A DNA stretch of 64,000 nucleotides, from contig CM062294.1 in NCBI GenBank assembly GCA_031216915.1, positions 395,117,217 through 395,181,216 of the forward strand, given 5' to 3'. Source of the DNA: Pictodentalium vernedei (Eukaryota; Mollusca; Scaphopoda; Dentaliida; Dentaliidae). The position numbers and the translations under genes were made by a program. Each line of letters begins with the position of its first letter. Position 1 is the stretch's first letter. Under the pieces are notes generated by a model, which did no database searches, was not told the DNA's origin, and saw only the letters and a list, made by a program, of their open reading frames with translations. Below are positions 55,265 through 64,000 of this stretch, piece by piece.

Positions 55265-55470
55265 CCCGGTGCCCATTGATGGAGAAAAAAATGTGTTATG
55301 GTGCCCCATAAAAACCTATTAATTGAAAATAGAATAGGTTTTCATTTAAGGAATTCACTAGAAAAACCTTTCCACAATCCATGATAATGAGAGTCATAAG
55401 CTGAGATTATATGCTTTTTGTGAATGTAGTATTGGCTGGTTTTGGCCACTACGTTGAGTAAAGAATTGCT
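55265..55470 (-). mobile_element. Foldback MITE, copy 17 (very degraded)
   Basis: GAGTCATAAGCT, TTTTGTGAATGTAGTATTGG and CTGGTTTTGGCCACTACGTT, followed by GAGTAAAGAATT, keep the right outer arm; the centre has gone. Confidence 0.4.
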
Positions 55471-55589
55471 ATAGATGATATTTACTCTGAGAATGTGCAG
55501 TGCACAGGAGTAGTTACGCAATTATCACAAGAAATCAGCACTGCTTCACTACAAGGGGTTCCCACGGAGCAAAATTTCTTACAGCAACT

Positions 55590-57835
55590 ATACTAAATCT
55601 AAGGTCAAGGTGAGATAATTAAATGCAAGTTGTGCAAAACTATCACGGCTTGATTTTTTGACGGAAATGAAGAAAAACATCAATAGCTACTATCTATATC
55701 ATCCTGAATAAGAAGCCTACCAAGTTTCTAAACAACCCGGCAATGAATGCGCTATCAGGGGCGTGTCAAAAGAAAATGTTGATGCACCGATGCACTAAGT
55801 TTGAAGGTCGTTGCTAGTGGTAATCCTTTTAGCTCCCCTGAATACTTTTGAAACTTGTCTTCTTCTTCAAAACCACCGGGACAAATTGAAACATATATTG
55901 CAAGGCCATCTTAGTAGTATACCCTTTCCATTTTGTTCAAATGAAGTAGCTGCCGTCTTCGGGCTGTGGATAATGACCCAAAAACCTAAAAAATCTTTAA
56001 AAATAATCTTCTTCTTATTAATCAGAAGAGAGTGCCTTGATGTTTGGCATGGTACATCCTTTGATGTTGAAGATTAAAGTTTGTTCAAGGGAAGTTTGCA
56101 GGTCAATATTTGGTCTCTCTGAGGGAGCATACCCATTTTAGGCTCCACCCAATTTTTTTATTTTAAGAACCGATGGACTGACTTGGACCAAATTTGGCAT
56201 GTAGTATAATTGGGTTCTAAGTACTTGATTGATGCCCGAAAAAACTTCCACAGCCGTGGGAACCCCTGGAGCTTAAAATAGAATAAAAATATCAAACTCC
56301 CATATATTCAAACCACACGGAACAGAGAATTGTTATTTGGAATGAAGCACCCTTAGGATCAGTAGCGTAGAATGGTGAAAAAATTGCATATGTTGTGTCA
56401 GGGTGTTCTGTGGGGGTTCTGTGGGGGGTGGGGATTGAAAATAAGAATCTTTTGATATTTGGTACACATCATCCATAGAGGGGGGGGGGGGGCAGATACA
56501 AGTGTGTTCAAATTAAACCTCTCTGTTCATATTTTGACTGAATTCAAGAGCCCGAATCTAAAGTTAGGGCAATATGGGGAATAAGCTTTAAAAATCTTCT
56601 TCTTCCGAATCACTAGCTAGAATCTTTTAATATTTGCTATACCTCATCGTTACGAGGGTCAGATTCACGTTTGTTTAAATCAAGTCCCTCAGTTAATATT
56701 CGTGCTTGCTATGGGGCAGTTTGTTCAAATCGGGTCCCTGGGTTAATATTTGGGCTCTTTATTTGAGCCTGAAGTTTAACTTTGGGCAATTTGAGAAAAT
56801 TTCTTTTAAAATCCTCTTCAGATCTACCTGTCAAAATCCTTTCATATTTGATATGTGACATATCTAGGGGTGTCTGATTCAAGTTCCCACAAATCGAGTC
56901 CCCTGCTGAATATGTGGGCTCTCTATGGGAGCTCAAAGTTTAACTTAGTGCATTATTATTATTTCAAAAACTGCATGGACCAGAATATTGTGTTTTGGTG
57001 TGCAGCTTCCTTAGGTCCAGTGGAGTCAGATGGACAAAAAAAATACTATCGGTTTTGTCATAGAGTGCCGTATGGAGATGCCCATTTTAACATTGTTAGC
57101 TGTGGGAAAATGCTGTGTCATCATCTTTCTTGTACTCCGGCTACTAATTTGAAACTTTTCTTCTTCCTTAAAACCACTGGGCCAAATTCATTCATATATG
57201 GCCCAAACCATCTTTGCAGTATACCCTTTCTACTTTGTTCAAATGAAGCTGCTGCCATCTTCGGGTTGTCGGAGTTTACTCTTCCCGATTGTTTTCTCGA
57301 AAGGTTACTATGCCCCTTGGGGTGGGGTTAATGCTCATAAACCTAAAATGCTTTAAATATCATCTCCTTTTAGGCCACCAGCAATAATGCTTAGATTTCT
57401 GATATGGAACTTACTTTCGTGATACAGATTAACTATTTTTCAAAGGAACTGTAAGTCAAAATCTAGGTTCCCAAATTTGGTTTCCACTCAAAATTTCCAT
57501 TTCCAGAACCAATGTGCTGATTTGAAACAAATTCATCATGTAGTATATCGGGGCCATATGTACTTGATTTAAGCTCTATTTTTTTTTTTGGGGGGGGGGG
57601 GGTAGTGGAGGTGAGGGGGGGGAGATAAAACCACATGAGCTAAAAACAAACAAAAATTTCGTTCGGACACTTTTTTGAGACTTCACAGGACAGAGCTTTG
57701 TTTTTGCCCTTGAAGCTTTCCTAGGACCAGCCGACATGAATGGCCAAAAAATCGCCATTGGTTGTGTCATGACAAATCACAAATAAATGTTCTTACTGCC
57801 CATCACTCACTGACACACCCATCTCTTTTGACAAC
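55590..57835. repeat. Tandem array, inverted relative of 25.9-28.2 kb
   Basis: The first ~240 bp (CCTACCAAGTTTCTAAACAA, GTTGATGCACCGATGCAC) belong to the 57.8-61.7 kb family; the rest uses reversed words of the 25.9 kb family: TTTGATATTTGGTACACATC, CCCTGGGTTAATATTTGGGC and TTTTAAAATCCTCTTCAGAT. Units are about 170-190 bp and strongly diverged. Confidence 0.8.
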
Positions 57836-57839
57836 TTGA

Positions 57840-59269
57840 GCCAGGTAAGCGTTTTAGGCTCACTTGAGCCTCTTGGTTTTTTTCTTTCTTTCTTTTTGAT
57901 GGAAATTCAAAAATATGCCCTGTAGGGAGTGCAAAAGGAATAGATAGCTGCACAAATGTACTAAATTGAAAGACTGGTGCCAATGATAACATTTTTTGAT
58001 GGACATAAAAGATGAAAATCAATGACAGTGCAGCTCAACTTGTTCAAAAATGCACTGAACTAAATAGAAAGCCCCAGTAATGCCAAGTCATTTAATAAAG
58101 TTTCTACAGAAAAGACACCACGCCAAAGCTACTCATGAAATTTGAAAAAGATCAGGTGAGGGATGCGACCTATAGGGTGCACTGGTGGAATTGCTGACAA
58201 TGTATATGGCAAATCCAAGATGGCCGATGGCGGCCATGCTTTTGAACGAAATCAGAAAAATCTGATAGCTCCCAAACTGAAATCACACCAAAGCTACATA
58301 CGAACTTTTAAAAAAATTGGGTGAGATATATAGCCTGCGGGGGTGGGGGGAGTGTTGGGGTGCTAATAGAATTGTTAACAATTTATATGCTAAAACTAAG
58401 ATGGCAGCTGGCGGCTATGTTTTTCAATAAAATTCAGAAATATTTGAAAGCTCTCATTTAGATATGACACCAAAGCTACATATGAAATTTGATAAAGATC
58501 GAGTGAAAAATGTGCCCTGTACGGTGTGCTAATGGAATTGTTGACAATTTATGTGCCAAATTTAAGACGGCTTCTGGCGGCCATGTTTTTCAACGAAATT
58601 CGAAACAATTCAACAGCTCTTATCTAAACACTGTTCCACGTATGAAATTTGGAACTGACTGGGTGAGAGATGTGGCCTGTACTGTGTACCAATGGAATTA
58701 TTGACAATTTATGTGCCAAATGCAAGATGGCTGAGGCGCCCATGCTTTTCAACGAAATTCAGAAAAATTCGATAGCTCCCATCTAGACATCACACAAAAG
58801 ATACATATGAAATTTGGAACAGTTGATGTTAGAGATGCGGTCTGTAGGGTGTGCCAATGGAATTTTTAACAATTTATGTGCCAAAGCTAAGGTGGCTGCT
58901 GGCGGCCACGTTTTTCAACAAAATTCAGAAAAATTCGATAGTTCACATCTAGAAATCACACCAAAGATACACATGAAATTTGAAACTGATCTGGAAAGAG
59001 ATGCGGCCTGTAGGTTGTGCAATGGAATTGTTGACCATTTATATGCCAAATCGAAGATGGGCGCTGGCGGCCATGTTTTTCTATGAGATTCGGAAAAATT
59101 CGACAGTTCCCATCTAGACATTGAAGTTAGGAACTGATCGGATGACAGCTGCGGCCTGTAGGGTGTGCTAAGGGAATTGTGGACGGACAGGGGAACGTAC
59201 GGACATACGAGGGATCGCAACGCATCCCAGTAGCTCACACCTGACGTTGTCAAGCTGAGCTAAAAAGCA
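57840..59269. repeat. Tandem array I, ~160-170 bp units, ending in GTCAAGCTGAGCTAAAAAG
   Basis: Units share AATTGTTGACAATTTATGTG, GGCGGCCATGTTTTTCAACG, TTCGATAGCTCCCATCTAGA and ACACCAAAGCTACATATGAA. The right end (GGACGGACAGGGGAACGTAC to GTCAAGCTGAGCTAAAAAG, about 59188-59269) is the reverse of the head at 28707-28760. Confidence 0.88.
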
Positions 59270-61702
59270 ATAGCTCCCGTCTAGATCTCACCATCGAACA
59301 TTCATTCAAACCAAGTGTCAAAGCAATCCATTCATAAATGTGCCCTGTAGGATAAGCCAACGGAATACGTTTATGCACAAATGCAACAATTTTAAAGGTC
59401 GTTGCTGGCTGCAAAGTGTTTTGACGGAAATGGAAGAAATTCGATAGCTCGCATCTAGAAGTTACCCCAAACATGCATACCAAGTTTCAAACTGATTCGT
59501 TCATAAATTCACCCTGCAGGTCTTGACAAAGGCAAATGCTAATGCACAAATGCACTGAGTTCAAAGGCCATTGCTAACGGCAACATTTGGCTGAAATGAA
59601 AGAAAATCAAAAGCTCCCATCTGGAGGTTGATCCAAACACACAAACCATGTTTCAAAGCAATCGAACCGTAAACGTGACCTGTGTTGTGATCTAGAGGAT
59701 ATTGTCGACAGATAAAACGGCAAAGTTGAAGGTCGTTGCTACCGGAAACACTATTTGATGGAAATAAAAGAAAATCTATAGCTCTCATCAACAAGACACA
59801 CAAAACAAGCATACCAAGTTTCAAACCGATTCATTCATAAATGCGCCCTGCAGAGCATGCCAAAGAAAAATGTTGATGTAAAGCGGCAGCAGGATTCCAA
59901 GGTCATTGCTAACAGCAACATTTCTTGTCAAAAAATAAAAGAAAATCAATAGCTCGTATATAAAGGCTGCTCCCAACCAGCGCACCAAGTTGCAAAGCAA
60001 TCGGATCATAAATGTGGCCTGCGTGGTGTGCAAAAGGAAATTGTTGATGCACAAAAGTTGAAGATCATTGCTAACGGCAACTTTTTTGGCGGGAATGAAA
60101 GAAGCCCCCATCTGGAGGTTAAAACAAAATAATACCAAGTTTGAAAGCAATCCATTCATGAATGTACCTTGTAGGGCGCACCAAAGAAAAATGCTAATGC
60201 ACAAATGCGCTAAGTTTGAAGGTTGTTGCTCACGACAACTTTTTGACGAAAATAAAGTAAAATCGATAGCTCCCATTTAGAGGTCACCTCGAATAAGCAT
60301 ACCAAGTTTCAAAGCAATTCGCTTATAAATACGACCTGCACAGTGTATTGAAGGAAAATGTCGACGTCCAAACAGATAACGTTTCTCAACGGAAATGGAA
60401 ACAAATCAAAAGCTACCACATAGCGACATTTCACGGATGCAACCTGCAGGGCGTGCCAAAGAATTATATTGATGCACAAATCCACAATGTTCAAAGGTCA
60501 AGATAATGGCAACAGTTTTCAACGAAAATGAAAGAAAATTGATAGTTCCTATCTCGAAGCAACCCAAACAGGCATACGGAGTTTCAAAACGATCCGATGA
60601 TAAGTGAGACCTGTGCAGTGTGCTTAAGAAAATTGTAGACCAACAAAATGGATAAGTTGAAGATCGTTACTAAAGGCAACGTTTCTGAATGGAAACCAAT
60701 AGTTCCCATTTAAAGGTCACCTTAAACAAGCCTACTAAGTTTCAAAGCAATCCATTTATGAATGCACCCCGCAGGGCGTGCCAAATGAAAAATTGATGCA
60801 CAAATCCACAAACTTCAAAGGTCGTTGCTAATGGCACCTTTTTCGCTGGAAAGAAAAAATCAATAGCTCCCATCTAGATGTCATCCTGAACACACCTACC
60901 AAGTTTCAAAGTGATCGGATGATAAATGCTACCTGTGCAGTGTACCAAAGGAACATGTTGACGTACAAAATGAATAAGTTGAACGTCATTGCTAACGGCA
61001 ACGTTTCTCTCCGGAAATAAAATAAAATTGATAACCCCCATCTAGAGGTCATCCCAACAAGCATACCAAGTTTCGAAGCAATCCATTCATACATGTACCC
61101 TGTGCGGCGTGCCAAGGAATATATCGATGCAAAAATTTACTAAATTCAAAGGTCGTTGCTAAGAGCAACGTTTTTCGACGGAAATGGACGAAAATCAAAT
61201 GCTCCCATCCATTGGTCATCCCAAACAAGCGCACCAAGTTTCAAAACGATTCGATAATAAATGTGCTCTGTATGGCGTGTCAAATGAATATATTGATGCA
61301 TAACTAAACTAAGTTCAAAGGTCGTTGCCAATGGCAACGTTTTTTGGCAGAAATGGAAGAAAATCGATAGCTCCCATCTAGATCTCATCTCAAACAAGCA
61401 TACCAGGTTTCAAAGGGACCATTCATAAATGTGCCCTGTAGGGTGTGGCAAAGGGAAATATTGATGCAAAATTGCTCTAAGTTCAAAGATCGTTGCCAAT
61501 GACAACGTTTTGTGGCGGAAATAGCTCCCATCTAGATGTCAACCCCCAAAAGGCATATCAAATTTCAAAGCGATTCGATCATAAATGTGACATATGAGGT
61601 GTGCCAAAGGAAATTGTGGATGCACATACATACGTGCGTACGTCGACTGGCTAGAATTGATGGCCATAGGCTAGCTTGACTACGTCAAATTGAGATAAAA
61701 AG
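59270..61702. repeat. Tandem array II, ~14 units of ~165-170 bp
   Basis: Units share ACCAAGTTTCAAAGCAATCC, ATGCACAAATGCACTAAGTT, CAAAGGTCGTTGCTAATGGC and ATCGATAGCTCCCATCTAGA, the reverse complement of the 28.7-30.5 kb unit landmarks. The right end is ACATACGTGCGTACGTCGAC through GGCTAGCTTGACTACGTCAA and ATTGAGATAAAAAGG. Confidence 0.9.
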
Positions 61703-61704
61703 GT

Positions 61705-63595
61705 CAAAAATATGACAAAGAAATGTTTTGATAAGGATCGGATTAAATGAATACTCTGTTAATTCAGCTGGCCTATAACAAAGAGGCATGATGACACTTG
61801 TTACCTTTTAATTATTTGACAGGCGTGAATTCTGTCTTGCCTGTGCCATAAGGTATCGCTGAACTAAATAGTTACACGCCTTAAAATGTTGCACTCGGAA
61901 ATGATGCACCCTCTAAAAATAAACAGTCGTACGAAAATAGATTGTTTCAATGAACATTTGAAACATTATGTTGACTTCTTGCATTATTGTGAAATAATCC
62001 TGAAAAAGAGGGTGATTTGATGACTTTTGGACCTTAAAAATACAATTTACTTTTTGTGCGTTTTTGTAGGAAATTCCCTGAAAAATACGTGCACGTGACC
62101 GGTACTTCCCTTCGAGTCATTTTTCTCTCTCATTTGTTGCATGAACCCCCTGCTTTCAGGTCAGAAAAGTTGTCTGAACTGCTATACTTGACAAAGATAT
62201 TTGAATGTCAAAATTGAAGTTATGCGATAATATTTTTTTCACCTGAATGTTATAATGGTGGCCTATAGGAAAATATTTAGTTCTGTAATACCATAAGATA
62301 GGGATTTTATCGAAATCGATGCACTGAAATAAAAAAAAACACAAAGCCCTTGAGACCTAATAAAGTGTATTTTTGTGCCAAATTTTGGTGCCAAATGCTG
62401 AATTATTTGCGCCAAATAAATTGTTTTACTGCAACTAGCACTATTGGCAAATGACACTGTATACACTAATATGCGTGTGTTCACTTATAAAAAATCTACA
62501 CAAAAAGTTACTGATAATCAAAATCGAATGATCTATAGTGATAAGATTAACGCAGAAGAATGCATACAGGATAAAGATGGGCAATATACTAAAAAACGAA
62601 CATATAACGATATATATACTGCAGAGTGGAATATACAACGTGACACCCTTTGGTACCATCGGCAGGGGGGGGGGGGATTCTCAGTCCTTGCAAAGACTCC
62701 TGGGGTCGTCATGCCATTCACTGGTGGGAGACTTTACAGATAGTGGCATATCTTGAAAGCCAGCATTCACCAGTTATCCAGAATGCAATGCCAGAGATTT
62801 ATAAATTGAAAACAAATTTCACATGTTGTATGGGAGACTCCCCCAGCCCCTTGAACCAACTTATATCCCTGCAGTGTTCTACTCCTTCCAACAGACGTTC
62901 ATACGAAAATTTCGTGATTGCACTCGCGCCTCTTCATCTTACTAACAAATTCCAAACCTACGCAGATGTCTATGGTATCTGAATGCAGTGCTACGATCCT
63001 AAAAGCCCTCTTGCGGGTAGGTATAAAAGGAGATTTCTAATCCATGAATTTTTAACAACTTTTTTGGATTAGAAATTTTGCGAAATTCCTTGAAGTTTTC
63101 GAATATGATTTTCCCGTTACAAGACTTAGGTTTGAGTTCACGAAACTATTTTGTGGCAAGTGATATCTCGACGTAACAGACGTGGAAAGCCGTGAGGCGT
63201 TATTTACTAGGAAATACGTTTTGCAAGAAAAAATTGCAAGAGTAGATTTGGACTTTATGCGTTTCACACCTGCACGAGGCCCCTCGGAGAAACAATAGTC
63301 GAAATCCTAGAGTCGGAACTCGATCATTTTTCGAATCATTAAAAATTTAGGGCGATTTTGTAAACAAATACACTTGCGCGTTACAACTTTTTCGCAGTCG
63401 CGAGAGATCGCTCCCGGAAACTATAATCGAAATCTTAGATTCGGAACTCGAGCATTTGCGAATCGTCGCTGCGGTTTAGAAAAAAAACGCCGCGGTTTTG
63501 AAAAAATGGTCCCCAAGACGACACTAATGCAAATCGTTCAGGATGTTTGGGGATTGTAATGACGTAACGGGGATAAACGACAAATGGCTACACAA
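61705..63595. other. Unassigned interval
   Basis: A poly-G run at 62666-62675. TATAAAAGG at 63022-63030 is followed by an inverted repeat pairing ATTTCTAATCCA with TGGATTAGAAAT (63033-63076). ATCGAAATC(C/T)TAGA.TCGGAACTCGA occurs twice (63300-63322, 63427-63450). No coding region was recognised. Confidence 0.45.
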
Positions 63596-63601
63596 CTGTG
63601 T

Positions 63602-63790
63602 GGATTGCGTATCGATCGTGCAATCGAGTTATGAACCTTCTCGAATGGAGAACCTTCTCGAATGGATTGCATACTGATTGTGCAATCGCGATGACTTCAT
63701 CAACAACCAATAAGATTTCTCGAAAACTATGACGTTATGTGGATATGGTATATAAAGGCCGGTCTGTGCTCTCTTCTTCGCGAGGTACCC
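63602..63790 (+). promoter_or_regulatory. Heat-shock-type promoter (duplicated HSEs, CCAAT, TATA)
   Basis: Two perfect three-pentamer heat-shock elements, GAACCTTCTCGAATGGA repeated at 63633-63649 and 63650-63666, each give nGAAnnTTCnnGAAn. A third two-pentamer site TTCTCGAA lies at 63717-63724. CCAAT is at 63707-63711, and TATATAAAGG at 63749-63758. A transcription start would be expected near 63780. GGATTGC..A..GAT.GTGCAATCG flanks the HSE pair on both sides (63602, 63664). The downstream 200 bp, if transcribed, has no long ORF and would be 5' UTR. HSF-driven control of an inducible gene is the simplest reading. The alternative is an LTR promoter, because AATAAA follows within about 100 bp of the expected start. 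Confidence 0.6.
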
Positions 63791-64000
63791 CTAGGTTCGG
63801 CCACACGAAAGAAAGGAGAGAAGAAATCCACGCGAAGCGAAATGCGAAATAATAATAAATTGTATCAAACCTCTTTTTTATCATTACACTGAGTTACTCT
63901 TTGCGATAAAGTTCGTTTAGGCAAGCGAATATAATTAATCATAAAGGAAGTAATCGAATACCGCTGCGGATTTCATTGAACTGTGAAGATTCAATGAGAT

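Overview
The window is eukaryotic, repeat-dominated DNA, most likely from a mollusc. The evidence is a spliced gene with GT/AG junctions, many SINE and LINE fragments, DNA transposons of four or five superfamilies, foldback (hairpin) elements, and several tandem arrays of roughly 150-185 bp units flanked by short hairpins of the TAGCTCAACTTGAC type. I know such arrays and termini from bivalve and gastropod genomes. The mollusc assignment is inference; nothing read here is diagnostic of a species.

The only cellular gene recognised with confidence is the 3' part of a universal stress protein (UspA-like) gene on the + strand. A 107-bp exon (35512-35618) and the terminal exon (45457-45678) are separated by a 9.8-kb intron full of repeats. 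The first exon or exons were not found and may lie in the upstream repeats or outside the window. At the right edge (about 63600-63790) there is a promoter-like segment with duplicated heat-shock elements, a CCAAT box and a TATA box. It would drive something that starts beyond the window.

Layout: 0-1.1 kb, decayed MULE-like and Helitron fragments plus a foldback MITE. 4-7.6 kb, hairpin elements and a decayed Tc1/mariner element with a tandemly duplicated end. 9.5-10.6 kb, a tRNA-type SINE split by a GATTC-rich MITE. 10.9-15.5 kb, a dense nest of palindromic MITEs, a hAT-like MITE, and a 5'-truncated LINE with a 9-bp target duplication and a 45-bp minisatellite in its 3' region. 17-21 kb, SINEs, a foldback element and tRNA-like tandem units. 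22-23.5 kb, a degenerate TTAGGG-like tract and a 155-bp array. 25.3-30.6 kb, two large arrays. 31-35.4 kb, MITEs, SINEs and a LINE end. 35.5-45.7 kb, the stress-protein exons and repeat-filled intron. 47-51.3 kb, SINEs and a LINE interrupted by a 5S-rRNA-derived SINE. 51.6-54.4 kb, a complete, apparently intact hAT transposon with perfect 8-bp target duplication. 54.5-55.2 kb, a SINE hit by MITEs. 55.6-61.7 kb, inverted relatives of the 25-30 kb arrays. 61.7-64 kb, largely unassigned sequence ending in the heat-shock-type promoter.

The most distinctive signal is a family of about 17 dispersed foldback elements (roughly 210-265 bp). Full-length copies end in TTAACCCTTTACC / GGTAAAGGGTTAA and contain a central, nearly perfect ~100-bp palindrome around GGAACGAGCTC. 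TTAA flanks and nested insertions indicate a piggyBac-like insertion mode. The two palindrome arms co-vary between copies, so the hairpin has been kept matched while its sequence changed.
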